From Candidatus Tepidiaquacellales bacterium UBA2330 (lineage in GTDB: Bacteria > Bacteroidota > Ignavibacteria > Tepidaquicellales > Tepidaquicellaceae): a stretch of 64,000 nt of DNA. A program made the translations under genes and the position numbers. Below are positions 54,278 to 63,860 of the stretch, one piece after another; position 1 is the stretch's first letter, and each line of letters starts with the position of its first letter. The stretch is from the NCBI GenBank assembly GCA_002344965.1, contig DDUU01000010.1:1-64000 (forward strand), in the 5' to 3' direction. Below the pieces are notes generated by a model. That model was not told the DNA's origin and ran no database searches. It saw nothing but the letters and a program-made list of their open reading frames with translations.

Positions 54278-54895
54278 ATGTTCATAACTTTCGAAGGAAT
54301 TGATCTCAGCGGAAAATCCACACAGATAAGACTGCTTGAAGAATATTTAAAAAGTATAAACAAAAAAGTAATTTCGGTGCGTGAACCCGGCGGCACAGAG
54401 ATCTCGGAAAAAATAAGAGATATTCTGCTTGACAAAATGAATCTTCATATGGAGTATGTTACGGAATTTCTGCTGTTTTCAGCTTCGAGATACCAGCTTA
54501 CAAATGAAATAATAATTCCGAAATTAAAAAAGAAATATTTTGTTCTCTGTGACAGGTATTACGACTCATCGACAGCTTACCAGGGATTCGGCGGAAAGAC
54601 GGATCTTAAGAGTATTTACAAAGTCAATAAAATAGCAACCGGAAAACTTGTTCCTGATATTACGTTTCTGATCAATATTACATCTGATGAGTTTGTAAGA
54701 AGAAAAAAACTTATAAATAAAGACGAAGACAGAATAGAACAGAAGGATATCGCTTATTATAAGAAAGTTATTAAAGGTTATCTGAAAATATCCCGAAACA
54801 ATAAGAAAAGATTTGTTGTAATAGACGGCAGTAAGACAATTGACGAAATCCATTCTGTTATTATAAAGCATTTAAAAAAAATTAAGAAAGTATAA
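54278..54895 (+). CDS. tmk: Thymidylate kinase
   Basis: 205 residues, normal length. It phosphorylates dTMP to dTDP. P-loop FEGIDLSGKST (usual FEGIDGSGKST, with Leu replacing Gly), VREPGGTEISEKIRDILL, the DR(Y/H) motif in CDRYYDSSTAYQG and a C-terminal VVIDGSKTIDEIH. Eleven bases upstream of the S41 peptidase gene; the two are probably co-transcribed. Confidence 0.96.
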   Translation: MFITFEGIDLSGKSTQIRLLEEYLKSINKKVISVREPGGTEISEKIRDILLDKMNLHMEYVTEFLLFSASRYQLTNEIIIPKLKKKYFVLCDRYYDSSTAYQGFGGKTDLKSIYKVNKIATGKLVPDITFLINITSDEFVRRKKLINKDEDRIEQKDIAYYKKVIKGYLKISRNNKKRFVVIDGSKTIDEIHSVIIKHLKKIKKV

Positions 54896-54906
54896 TACCA
54901 ATAAAA

Positions 54907-56574
54907 ATGAATTATTTAAAAAGTAAATTAAAGAATGCATATCCTGTTCTGATTACTGCCGGCATTGCATTGTTTGCCGGATTCACTCTCAGAGGCGACG
55001 ACGATATTTATCAGAAGATCAACAGGAACATGGAACTCTTCGGTCAGGTTTACCGCGAGATCGCGCTTAACTATGTGGATGAGATTGACGCGGATAAATT
55101 TATGACAGCCGGCATAGAAGGTATGCTGTCAACTCTCGATCCTTATACAAACTATGTGGATGAAAACAGCCGCGATCAGATAGATCTGATAACTACGGGA
55201 AAATACGGCGGTATCGGCATTACAGTAAATGTCAGAGACAGTCAGGTAGTTATATCTGAAGTTATGAACGGATATGAAGCGCAGAAAAAAGGACTGAGAG
55301 CCGGTGATATTTTTCTGGAGATCGACGGCGTGAAAATGGAAAGCGATAAAGTAAAAAACATGAGAAGTTTTGTAAGAGGTCCTGTCGGGACTGAAGTGAA
55401 TGTAAAAATTCAGAGAGGTGATGAGATACTTGACTTTGTGCTCACAAGACAGGAAATTATTTTAAAGAACGTTTCTTATTACGGATATCTTGAACCTGAG
55501 AGTGACGGCATTGCATATATTAAGCTTGACAGATTTACAAATATATCCGAAAGCGAAGTGGAAAATGCAATCAAGACGCTGAAAAGTGAAAGAGAAATGA
55601 AAGGACTTGTGATCGATCTCAGAGATAATCTCGGAGGTCTGCTCGATGCTGCAACAGGAATTCTTAATAAGATTGTGGATAAGAACAGTCTACTGGTGAT
55701 CACTAAAGGAAAAAGAGCTGATTCGGAAAAAAAATATTTTTCAAAAGAAGAACCGATGGTAGGTTCTCAGATACCGGTAGCGGTAATAATAAATAATAAA
55801 TCTGCGTCAGCATCTGAAATAGTTGCAGGAGCAGTGCAGGATCTTGACAGGGGAGTAATAGTCGGCAATAAATCTTTCGGCAAAGGTCTTGTTCAGCAGA
55901 TCAAAGATCTGGATAAAAAAGCGCAGATGAAAATCACAAGTTCAAGATATTATACTCCTTCAGGACGATGGATTCAGGAGAAAGATTATTTCAAGGAAAA
56001 CAAATACGGTGTGTTCATTGATAAGGAAAAATACAATCAGACGGAATTCAAAACTCTGGGAGGAAGAATAGTAAAAGCATTCGGAGGAATTACACCTGAT
56101 CTGGAAATAACAACTGACCCTGAAAGCGAAATACATTTTGCTCTGCTTTCAAAGGATATGTATTTTAAATTTGCAGATGCCTATATTAAAAATAATCCCG
56201 GCGTTACGAGTATATTCCCTGATGAAAATTTGTTTGTTCAGTTTAAGGAATTTTTACGTGAACAGAATTTCAATTATAATTCTGGCATTGAAAGAAAAAT
56301 AAAAGAGATAGAAGAGCTTGCATCTGAAAAAAATTACGGGTCTGAAATGAAGGATCTTTTGGACAAGCTTGAGTTTGAAGCAAATGCTGGAGAATCTGCT
56401 GAACTTGAAGCATCCAGAAACGCTGTTATTTTAAAAATCACAGATGAAATTAATAAAAGAATAATCAATGAAAAAGATCAGATGAGAACAGCTTTAACTT
56501 ATGATAAAATGGTTATTGAATCAAAAAAAATACTTGAAGATCCGGTTCAGTACAGAGCAATACTGGGGAAGTAA
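54907..56574 (+). CDS. C-terminal processing peptidase (S41, CtpA/Prc-type)
   Basis: 555 residues. An uncleaved N-terminal anchor or signal (about 10-25) places it in the periplasm. A PDZ domain (about 90-175: GKYGGIGITVNVRDSQVVISEV, GDIFLEIDGVK) presents substrate tails. The catalytic core has S301 in KSASASEI and K326 and Q330 in SFGKGLVQQ, the same 25-residue Ser-Lys spacing as E. coli Tsp. A long helical C-terminal part (about 400-555) is charged and resembles the tail found in Bacteroidota S41 enzymes. It degrades or trims envelope proteins. Confidence 0.95.
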   Translation: MNYLKSKLKNAYPVLITAGIALFAGFTLRGDDDIYQKINRNMELFGQVYREIALNYVDEIDADKFMTAGIEGMLSTLDPYTNYVDENSRDQIDLITTGKYGGIGITVNVRDSQVVISEVMNGYEAQKKGLRAGDIFLEIDGVKMESDKVKNMRSFVRGPVGTEVNVKIQRGDEILDFVLTRQEIILKNVSYYGYLEPESDGIAYIKLDRFTNISESEVENAIKTLKSEREMKGLVIDLRDNLGGLLDAATGILNKIVDKNSLLVITKGKRADSEKKYFSKEEPMVGSQIPVAVIINNKSASASEIVAGAVQDLDRGVIVGNKSFGKGLVQQIKDLDKKAQMKITSSRYYTPSGRWIQEKDYFKENKYGVFIDKEKYNQTEFKTLGGRIVKAFGGITPDLEITTDPESEIHFALLSKDMYFKFADAYIKNNPGVTSIFPDENLFVQFKEFLREQNFNYNSGIERKIKEIEELASEKNYGSEMKDLLDKLEFEANAGESAELEASRNAVILKITDEINKRIINEKDQMRTALTYDKMVIESKKILEDPVQYRAILGK

Positions 56575-56610
56575 TAAAGATTAAATAAATAAAAGAAACA
56601 GTTCAGTTAG

Positions 56611-57732
56611 ATGAAGATTGGCATACTCGGAGGCGGTCAGCTTGCAAGGATGATAATTGAAGAATGCAATAAATATGCATTTGAATTTTATGTGCTTTCG
56701 AATGAAAAAAATTCTCCCGCAGGACAGATTACAAAGTATGAAACTGAAGGCGACTGGAATGATGAGAATATTTTAAAGGAGTTTGCCGGTAAATGCGATA
56801 TCATTACGCTTGAAAATGAATTTATAGATTATAAAAAATTAGAGGCGATCGAAAATACGGGTAAAAAAGTTTTCCCCTGTCCGGAAAATATCAAGCTCAT
56901 ACAGGATAAATATATTCAGAAAAAAACTCTTCACGCATCCGGAATTCCGGTTGCGGATTTTATTAAGGTAAATGAAGTTTCGGATATAACTGATTTTTCG
57001 AAAAAGAACGGCTTCCCTCTTATTCTCAAGTCAAGAACAATGGGTTATGACGGCAAAGGCAACATCACTCTGAATTCTGAATCTGAAATTGAAAAAGCTT
57101 TCGGAGAGTTGAGAGAAAGAGGCGAGCTGATGTGTGAAAAGTTTGTAAATTTTGATAAAGAAATTGCAACTCAGGTTGTAAGAAATAAATCCGGAGAGAT
57201 AAAAGTCTATCCTGTAGTGGAGACAATACAGAAAAATCATATATGCGAGCTTGTTATTTCATCAGCTAAATTTAATAAGGAGATAACAGAAAGAGTAAAT
57301 GAAATTGCAGTCAGGATAGTATCGGATTTAAAATATACCGGAGTGATGGGGATTGAAATGTTTCTCAGAGGTAATGAAATTTTAGTAAATGAGTTAGCGC
57401 CGAGAGTTCATAACTCAGGACATTATACCATAGAAGGTTCTTATACTTCGCAGTTTGAAAATCATATAAGAGCGGTGCTTGACCTGCCGCTGGGAAATAC
57501 TGAAAAAATTTCGGAAAATTGCGTGATGATAAATCTTCTGGGAAAGAGAGACGGTGAGAGTAAAATAAGAAGAACGGGAAAAGTACTCTCGTTAAAAAAT
57601 ACTTACCTTCATATTTACGGTAAAAAGCTCACAAGAGCCGGCAGGAAAATGGGACATATAACCGTCATTGATAAAGATCTGAATACAGCAATTAACACGG
57701 CATACAGTTCTGCAGACGAACTGGAATTTTAA
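56611..57732 (+). CDS. purK: N5-carboxyaminoimidazole ribonucleotide synthase
   Basis: 373 residues. ATP-grasp enzyme that carboxylates AIR with bicarbonate in purine synthesis. Motifs: GILGGGQLARM, ENEFIDYKKLE (family TxExE), FPLILKSRTMGYDGKGN, MCEKFVNFDKEIA, VNELAPRVHNSGHYTIEG and a C-terminal HIYGKKLTRAGRKMGHI. purE is not adjacent. Confidence 0.96.
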   Translation: MKIGILGGGQLARMIIEECNKYAFEFYVLSNEKNSPAGQITKYETEGDWNDENILKEFAGKCDIITLENEFIDYKKLEAIENTGKKVFPCPENIKLIQDKYIQKKTLHASGIPVADFIKVNEVSDITDFSKKNGFPLILKSRTMGYDGKGNITLNSESEIEKAFGELRERGELMCEKFVNFDKEIATQVVRNKSGEIKVYPVVETIQKNHICELVISSAKFNKEITERVNEIAVRIVSDLKYTGVMGIEMFLRGNEILVNELAPRVHNSGHYTIEGSYTSQFENHIRAVLDLPLGNTEKISENCVMINLLGKRDGESKIRRTGKVLSLKNTYLHIYGKKLTRAGRKMGHITVIDKDLNTAINTAYSSADELEF

Positions 57733-57750
57733 TAATTAAATATCACTGTC

Positions 57751-58689
57751 ATGATATCCTTTATAATATTTTTAGTAGTAATAATAATTTTAATGACTAT
57801 TCTCAAAGGTCAGTTTAAGGAGAATATACATTTTGATAAAATTATAAACACTCTCAGATTAGCAGCAGGTATAGGAATTCTCCTCGCAGTTTTATTTGCG
57901 TCTGTTGTGCAGATTGGTCCCGGAGAAGTCGGCGTGCAGATTTTATTCGGTAATGTGCAGAACAAAGTGCTCAGGAGCGGACTGAATTTCGTAAATCCGC
58001 TGGTTGAAGTTCAGGAACTTGACATCAAAACTCAGGCATATACAATGAGCGGTCTTAATGATCAGGATAACAATGAAATTAAAATTAAAAAAAGCGATCC
58101 GATTCAGACGCTTTCTTCTGACGGACTGACGCTTATACTGGATGTAACTGTCTGGTACAGGATCGATGCTGAAGCTACTCCTGATCTGATAAGAAATATC
58201 GGAATTGATTACGAATCTAAAATTGTGCTTCCTGCAATCAGGACGGCAATCAGAGACGTAGCTGTTAACTTTGTAGCTACGGATATTTATTCATCAAAGA
58301 GAGATGATTATGTGAATTTTGTTTCAAAAAAACTTGAGACGTCATTTCAGGGAAGAGGCATAATACTCGAAAAAGTTCTGCTGAGAAATGTGGAGCTGCC
58401 GCAGAAAGTAAGGGAAGCTATAGATGAAAAAATATCTGCTGAGCAGAGAGCACAGCAAATGGTTTATATACTACAGAAAGAAAGACAGGAAGCTGAAAGA
58501 AAAACAGTTGAAGCAACTGGCGTAGCCGAAGCGCAGAAGATAATTAACAGCACTATAAGTAATTCATATCTTCAGTGGAAATATATAGAAACTCTTAAAG
58601 AACTGGTAAACTCTCCGAACAATTCTTTCATAATAGCGCCATATGATCAAAAGCTTACTCCACTTTTAAATTTTAGTCAGGGAAAATAA
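57751..58689 (+). CDS. SPFH/prohibitin-family membrane protein
   Basis: 312 residues. Two N-terminal hydrophobic segments (FIIFLVVIIILMTI and LRLAAGIGILLAVLFAS) precede a SPFH domain (about 50-230: VQIGPGEVGVQILFGNVQNK, VDVTVWYRIDAEA-like LDVTVWYRIDAEA, LEKVLLRNVELPQKV) and a long helix ending YIETLKEL. Prohibitin-like proteins form large rings at the membrane and modulate proteases such as FtsH. The partner is not evident here. A small DUF2007 gene follows after 3 bases. Confidence 0.92.
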   Translation: MISFIIFLVVIIILMTILKGQFKENIHFDKIINTLRLAAGIGILLAVLFASVVQIGPGEVGVQILFGNVQNKVLRSGLNFVNPLVEVQELDIKTQAYTMSGLNDQDNNEIKIKKSDPIQTLSSDGLTLILDVTVWYRIDAEATPDLIRNIGIDYESKIVLPAIRTAIRDVAVNFVATDIYSSKRDDYVNFVSKKLETSFQGRGIILEKVLLRNVELPQKVREAIDEKISAEQRAQQMVYILQKERQEAERKTVEATGVAEAQKIINSTISNSYLQWKYIETLKELVNSPNNSFIIAPYDQKLTPLLNFSQGK

Positions 58690-58692
58690 CCG

Positions 58693-58959
58693 ATGGAAGG
58701 ATTTCAGGAAGTTTACACTACATATGATCCGATGGAAGCAAGTCTTATAAAAGCAAAATTAAGCGATGAAGAGATACAGTTTGAAGTGACGGGTGATTTT
58801 AATATTGCAATGTCTATGGAAACATTCAATACTGAGCTCGGCAGAATGGCGCTTAAAAGACCTATAAAATTTTTTGTTCATGAGAAAGATATAGAAATTG
58901 CAAAGGTAGCTATAAATACGGACAAGTCTTCGTTTTTTGAGGATGATATGGAATATTGA
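58693..58959 (+). CDS. DUF2007 small protein
   Basis: 88 residues, cytoplasmic. It matches the DUF2007 ferredoxin-like fold: EVYTTYDPMEASLIKAKLSDEEIQFEV near the start and FFVHEKDIEIAKVAI near the end. Family members are called putative signal-transducing proteins without experimental basis. Its TGA overlaps the TTG start of the dipeptidase gene, indicating translational coupling. Confidence 0.87.
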   Translation: MEGFQEVYTTYDPMEASLIKAKLSDEEIQFEVTGDFNIAMSMETFNTELGRMALKRPIKFFVHEKDIEIAKVAINTDKSSFFEDDMEY

Positions 58960-60176
58960 CGGGGAAAATTTTTCAAAAAGAAATGAGAAACATGAGAATA
59001 AAAAATTTGATAAAGTTTTTTGTGCCGCTTGCAGTGATAGGAGCGGTGGTGTATATGAACAGGGGGAATTTTGGCGGAGGCGGTATGACGGAATTGCATT
59101 CCGTCATAAACAATGCCGGAATAAGTTTGCCGCAGTATGAGAATAATTCAGAATTAAAACTTACAGAAATGACGGACAGCACAGTCTATGAAGATCCCGT
59201 AAAGCTGCATTTCGATGCTTTGCTGGTCGACACGCATAATGACCTGATATGGCAGGTATATAATAAAGGAGCGGATTTTAATGTCCGTAATAGTTTTACG
59301 CATTCTGATATTTTTAAATTCAGAGAAGGCGGACTTGATATCCAGGTCTTTGCAGTATGGATACCGCTGAATAAAGCAAAAAGCTCGTTTGATTTTACAA
59401 TGTCTCAGATAGAAAGGCTGAAAAAATTTCAGACTGAAAGCAACGGTGAATTTGAATTTGCAAAATCTTATGATGATATAATGAGAATTACCGGCAATAA
59501 AAAAATATGCGGACTGATAGGAATTGAAGGAGGTACAGCCGTTGAAAGTGATGTTGAAAATGTCCGGAGGTTTTTTGATGAAGGCGTAAGATATATAGGA
59601 CTTACATGGAATAATTCTAATCTCATTGCAACCTCCGCTAAAGATGCAGTTACCGCAGGTAAAAGCAGCGGACTTACTGAATATGGAAAAGAAGTTGTTA
59701 AGAAAATGAATGAAACCGGGATGCTGATAGACGTTTCTCATCTGAGTGAAGCGGCATTCTGGGATGTGATGGAAATTTCCTCCGATCCGGTGATCGCTTC
59801 ACATTCGAACTGCTATTCCTTAAATCCACATTACAGAAATCTTACTGACGAACAGATCAAAGCAATTGCTGAAAGCAATGGATATATCGGCATAAATTTT
59901 TATGATGAATTTCTTGTAAAGGGCGGTAAAAAATACGGAGCCAGTATTGATGATATTATCAGACATATAGATCATATTAAAAGTATAGCCGGAGTGGATT
60001 ATATCGGCATCGGATCGGATTTTGACGGCGGTATTTCTGCACCATCAGATCTTCAGGACGCAACGCAGTATCCTGAGCTTACTAAAAAATTATTTGAAAA
60101 AGGTTATAATCCTGAAGAAATAAAAAAAATACTCGGATTGAATTTTCTTAGAGTTTTTAAACAGGTTTGCGGTTAA
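58956..60176 (+). CDS. Membrane dipeptidase (M19, renal dipeptidase type)
   Basis: 406 residues from a TTG that overlaps the preceding stop; ATG 58983 is an alternative. A single anchor helix (about 18-37, LIKFFVPLAVIGAVVYM) is followed by a short linker encoded by the 23-bp palindrome (GMTELHSVIN). The TIM-barrel M19 domain (about 85-405) has VDTHNDLIWQV, IGIEGGTAVESD, YIGLTWNNSN, LIDVSHLSEAAFWDV, PVIASHSNCYSL and YIGIGSDFDGG, covering the binuclear zinc ligands. It cleaves dipeptides, including D-amino-acid ones, outside the cytoplasm. Confidence 0.93.
   Translation: MTGKIFQKEMRNMRIKNLIKFFVPLAVIGAVVYMNRGNFGGGGMTELHSVINNAGISLPQYENNSELKLTEMTDSTVYEDPVKLHFDALLVDTHNDLIWQVYNKGADFNVRNSFTHSDIFKFREGGLDIQVFAVWIPLNKAKSSFDFTMSQIERLKKFQTESNGEFEFAKSYDDIMRITGNKKICGLIGIEGGTAVESDVENVRRFFDEGVRYIGLTWNNSNLIATSAKDAVTAGKSSGLTEYGKEVVKKMNETGMLIDVSHLSEAAFWDVMEISSDPVIASHSNCYSLNPHYRNLTDEQIKAIAESNGYIGINFYDEFLVKGGKKYGASIDDIIRHIDHIKSIAGVDYIGIGSDFDGGISAPSDLQDATQYPELTKKLFEKGYNPEEIKKILGLNFLRVFKQVCG
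59085..59107. repeat. Short palindromic element, copy 2 (inside the dipeptidase CDS)
   Basis: Arms ATGACGGAAT and ATTCCGTCAT flank TGC; it differs from copy 1 at 13045-13067 only in the centre base. Here it is translated as part of MTELHSVI in the linker between membrane anchor and enzyme domain, where an insertion would be tolerated. Confidence 0.75.
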
Positions 60177-60183
60177 ATTTTTT

Positions 60184-62205
60184 TTACTTATCCAGCTTTA
60201 AAATCTCGTCACGCAGTTCCGCAGCTCTCTCAAATTCCAGGTCTTTCGCGGCGTTGATCATTTCTTTTCTTAACTGTTCTATCAATTCTTTTCTCTGCTC
60301 TGAATTTATTTTCTTATTCACAGGATCGGTTATTATGCTTAATGCTGATTTTTTTTCTTCCTTTCCTTTCTTGTTGTATTCGTTATTTGATTTTGAATCC
60401 GCGACAATTGTCGCTGACATGATTTCCTCTAAGGTTTTAAGCACAGTCTCGGGAGTTATTTTGTGTTCCTTATTATATTGTATCTGTATTTCTCTTCTTC
60501 TCGCAGTTTCCTTTATTACCTTATCCATCGATTCGGTTACTTTATCCGCATACATGATTACAAGTCCGTTCACATTTCTTGCCGTTCTTCCCGCTGTCTG
60601 CATCAGAGATTTTTCCGAACGGAGAAATCCTTCTTTATCCGCATCAAGTATTGCAACCAAAGATACCTCCGGCAGATCAAGACCCTCTCTTAAAAGATTT
60701 ACTCCGACCAGAACATCGAAATTTCCCAGTCTCAGACTTCTCAGTATTTCCACACGGTCGAGAGTATCAACTTCAGAGTGCATATATTTGACTCTTATCC
60801 CGATACCTTCAAGGTAATCAGTAAGATCCTCGCTCATTCTTTTCGTAAGTGTTGTTACCAGAACTCTTTCGCCTCTTTTGCTTCTCACCCTGACTTCGTT
60901 GATCAGATCATCTATCTGATTTTTAACAGGTCTCACCTGTATTTCAGGATCAAGCAGTCCTGTCGGTCTTATGATTTGCTCGACTACAACTCCTTCGCTT
61001 TTTTCAAACTCATAATTGCTCGGCGTTGCGCTGACAAAGACAGCCTGTTTTATCATTGATTCCCATTCTTCAAATGTCATAGGCCTGTTGTCAAGCGCCG
61101 ACGGCAGACGAAATCCGTACTCTACTAATGTTTTTTTTCTCATCCTGTCACCGTTATACATTCCTCTGATCTGGGGTATAGTTACATGCGATTCGTCCAC
61201 CACAAGCAGAAAATCTTTTGGAAAATAATCAAACAGACACGACGGTCTTGTACCCGGAGCGCGTCTGTCCATGTGTCTGGAGTAATTTTCAATGCCGTTG
61301 CAGTAGCCGATCTCCTGTATCATTTCAATGTCAAAGTTAGTCCGCTGTTCAATCCTCTGTGCCTCGATCATTTTACCCTGAGCTTTGAAATATTCTATCT
61401 GCTTCTCAAGCTCCTGACGGATATCAACTATCGCTGCGTCAACTTTATCCTGACTTGTGAGAAAATATTTCGCCGGATATATAACTACGCTGATATCATT
61501 TCCTGTCACCTTTCCGTCTTCCCTGTTTATATAAGATATTTTTTCAATCGTGTTATCAAAGATCTCGATTCTCACACCGGTATTATTTTCATAAGCCGGG
61601 ATTAGATCAATATTATCACCTCTTACTCTGAACGTGCCTCTTAGAAAATCAGTGTCATTCCTTACATAATGAATATTTACAAGCTTTGACATTAATGCTT
61701 TTCTCGATATCCTGTCACCGGTTTTAAGAAGCAGCATCTGCTCTGCATATTCTTCCGGCGCGCCGATACCGTATATACAGCTGACAGACGAAACGACTAT
61801 TACATCTTTCCTTCCTTCAAGAATGGATGCAGTCGCTCTTAACCGCAGTCTGTCTATCTCTTCGTTAATTGAAAGGTCTTTTTGAATGTAAGTATCTGAA
61901 GATGGAATATATGCCTCGGGCTGATAATAATCGTAATAAGATATAAAAAACTCTACGCGGTTGTTCGGAAAAAATCTTTTAAACTCTCCGTAAAGCTGCG
62001 CTGCAAGTGTCTTGTTGTGAGACATTACAAGGACCGGTTTGCCGATATTCTCTATTACATTTGAAATGGAATAAGTTTTTCCCGAACCGGTCACACCGAG
62101 AAAAGTCTGATACTTATCGCCTCTTATAATTCCTTCTGTCAGTTCCTTGATCGCTCTCGGCTGATCACCGGCAGGCTTGTATTTGGATTCAAGTTTAAAA
62201 TTCAA
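60184..62205 (-). CDS. uvrB: UvrABC excision repair subunit B
   Basis: 673 residues, full length. Helicase-fold damage verifier of nucleotide excision repair. Walker A GVTGSGKTYS, beta-hairpin region ISYYDYYQPEAYIPSSDTYI, DEAD-type box VDESHVTI, motif VI QTAGRTARNVNG and a C-terminal UVR domain (RKEMINAAKDLEFERAAELRDEI) that contacts UvrC. Monocistronic here. Convergent with the dipeptidase gene, 7 bases apart. Confidence 0.98.
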   Translation of the reverse strand: MNFKLESKYKPAGDQPRAIKELTEGIIRGDKYQTFLGVTGSGKTYSISNVIENIGKPVLVMSHNKTLAAQLYGEFKRFFPNNRVEFFISYYDYYQPEAYIPSSDTYIQKDLSINEEIDRLRLRATASILEGRKDVIVVSSVSCIYGIGAPEEYAEQMLLLKTGDRISRKALMSKLVNIHYVRNDTDFLRGTFRVRGDNIDLIPAYENNTGVRIEIFDNTIEKISYINREDGKVTGNDISVVIYPAKYFLTSQDKVDAAIVDIRQELEKQIEYFKAQGKMIEAQRIEQRTNFDIEMIQEIGYCNGIENYSRHMDRRAPGTRPSCLFDYFPKDFLLVVDESHVTIPQIRGMYNGDRMRKKTLVEYGFRLPSALDNRPMTFEEWESMIKQAVFVSATPSNYEFEKSEGVVVEQIIRPTGLLDPEIQVRPVKNQIDDLINEVRVRSKRGERVLVTTLTKRMSEDLTDYLEGIGIRVKYMHSEVDTLDRVEILRSLRLGNFDVLVGVNLLREGLDLPEVSLVAILDADKEGFLRSEKSLMQTAGRTARNVNGLVIMYADKVTESMDKVIKETARRREIQIQYNKEHKITPETVLKTLEEIMSATIVADSKSNNEYNKKGKEEKKSALSIITDPVNKKINSEQRKELIEQLRKEMINAAKDLEFERAAELRDEILKLDK

Positions 62206-62328
62206 TATAAGTCGGATTAATTTCTTTATTTATTAATTTAATGTTAATGGGCTGCCATGGTTTGAAGAAATAAAAACTCTTTATTTTTTCAGGTTTGGGA
62301 ATTTAATATTTGTCTTCGACGGTAAAAT

Positions 62329-62598
62329 TCAGCTTATTTCAGTAATGAGATTTATTTCTTTCAGAACAGAATTTATGTAGTTCAATTTTGGAATTTCACC
62401 AGTGCTTACAACCGCTTTGCCTCTTGTGTGAGCGATAATGGCAATCTGTTCGCATTGTATGTTACTATATCCGGTTGCTTTTCTCAGCTGAATTATAACA
62501 TCGTCCCAGATATGGTTTGAATTAAAAAGTATAAGCTTATGCAGGACTGCATTTTTATCAGTTGAATTATATTCGGTTTCTGTAATTGTACTATTCAT
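62329..62598 (-). CDS. clpS: ClpS-type adaptor of the Clp protease
   Basis: 89 residues from ATG 62598; the frame is open to TTG 62625 but those codons overlap the end of dacB. The fold pattern is that of ClpS: LILFNSNHIWDDVIIQLRKATGYS then EQIAIIAHTRGKAVVSTGEIPKL. The usual Asn-Asp pair that binds the N-degron amine (LxNDDxT) reads FNSNHI here, so N-end recognition may differ. It delivers substrates to ClpA or ClpC. Probably co-transcribed with dacB, six bases upstream. Confidence 0.82.
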   Translation of the reverse strand: MNSTITETEYNSTDKNAVLHKLILFNSNHIWDDVIIQLRKATGYSNIQCEQIAIIAHTRGKAVVSTGEIPKLNYINSVLKEINLITEIS

Positions 62599-62603
62599 AA
62601 AAT

Positions 62604-63860
62604 TTAATTCCTCGAAAACATGCAAAGCTGTTCGCAGATCTGATCCTGAATACTTCTCGGTAATTCTCTCCCGCTGCCGAATCCGTTCATAACAATATAA
62701 AACAGAAGCAGTTCGTTATCTCTCGATACCGCATAGCCCGAAAGCGCACTTACTGAATTCAGCGTGCCTGTTTTGGCATGAACATTACTTTCAGCTTCAG
62801 TGCCGATCATTCTGTTTCTCAGAGTGCCGTCTTTGCCGGCTATGGCGAGCGATCCGTAAAAATAATCAAATGTCTTCAGATCATCATACATATATTTCAG
62901 CAGACGGATATACAGATCGGAATTAACCGTATTAAATCTTGTAAGACCGGAACCTTCCAGTATTTCAAAGGTGTTCCTGTCATTTCCCATTGCAGTCAGA
63001 AAATTAATCACGGCTGATTCTCCTTTATCCAGACTTCCGGGAGGCGAATCAAATGCCGCGCCTGCAACTTTAAAAACTGTAATTGCTGAATGGTTATCAC
63101 TTTCCTTATTCATCTGCGCCAAAACATTATACATGGAATGCGAAACTTCAGCTACTTCCTTTGCGCCTGCCGGAGTCACACCTGAGATTACAATTCCGTT
63201 AAGTTTTATATTAAGCGCCATTAACTCATCCGCAAGCAGATTGCCCGCAGATGCCGCAGGATCATAATTGCCGGGATTTTTATTTAAATTAAGTGCGCTG
63301 ACATAAGGCCAGTAATTGCTCTTTGTATCACCCTGATAATAATTTGATAATCCGAAATACTGGTTATCCAGATAAGATTCATCATATACTATATTTCCTG
63401 TAACTGCCCTGATATTTTTTTCAGAAAATAATTTAGCAAGATAGCTTATATCGGATGAATTAAGATCCGGATCTCCGTATCCCTTTAAATAAATATTCCC
63501 GTCTACTATTCCGTCACTGATATTACTGTCGTCTGTATATATTACCGTACGGAAATTATGATCTTTACCTAGATACTCCAGAGCAATTGCTGCCGTGATC
63601 ATTTTGGTAATGGATGCAGGTATCATTTTAATCCTGGGATTTTTCTCGTATAAGAGATCATACTTTTCTGCACTCGCAACCTGCACGGAAACTGTGCAGT
63701 TGATACCGCTTAGTATAAGCTCAATGTTCTCTGCAAGTATATCAACGTTATCCTTTGCCCGGGATCCTGCAGGAATAATAAAAATGGTAATGAGAATCAG
63801 CAGTACTGCTTTTGAAAAAATTTGTTTTGGTGTTTCTGATTTAAGAAAATTCTTTGTCAT
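62604..63860 (-). CDS. dacB: D-alanyl-D-alanine carboxypeptidase/endopeptidase (PBP4, S13)
   Basis: 418 residues. A signal segment (about 17-35, VLLILITIFIIPAGSRA) exports it to the periplasm. S13 motifs: S83-x-x-K86 in PASITKMITAA, SxN in KESDNHSAI and KTGT (363-366) in HAKTGTLNS. It trims pentapeptide or cuts cross-bridges of peptidoglycan. Shorter than E. coli PBP4 (477), as in many relatives lacking part of the insertion domain. Its ATG overlaps the end of the partial NUDIX gene by 20 bases. Confidence 0.94.
   Translation of the reverse strand: MTKNFLKSETPKQIFSKAVLLILITIFIIPAGSRAKDNVDILAENIELILSGINCTVSVQVASAEKYDLLYEKNPRIKMIPASITKMITAAIALEYLGKDHNFRTVIYTDDSNISDGIVDGNIYLKGYGDPDLNSSDISYLAKLFSEKNIRAVTGNIVYDESYLDNQYFGLSNYYQGDTKSNYWPYVSALNLNKNPGNYDPAASAGNLLADELMALNIKLNGIVISGVTPAGAKEVAEVSHSMYNVLAQMNKESDNHSAITVFKVAGAAFDSPPGSLDKGESAVINFLTAMGNDRNTFEILEGSGLTRFNTVNSDLYIRLLKYMYDDLKTFDYFYGSLAIAGKDGTLRNRMIGTEAESNVHAKTGTLNSVSALSGYAVSRDNELLLFYIVMNGFGSGRELPRSIQDQICEQLCMFSRN

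Noticed and set aside
59154..59741. 195-residue minus-strand frame opposite the M19 dipeptidase
   Set aside because: Antisense to a conserved catalytic domain; Phe/Ile/Tyr-rich with no motif.
60167..60817. 216-residue plus-strand frame opposite uvrB
   Set aside because: It is antisense to conserved uvrB codons; Ser/Leu-rich low-complexity translation typical of a shadow frame.
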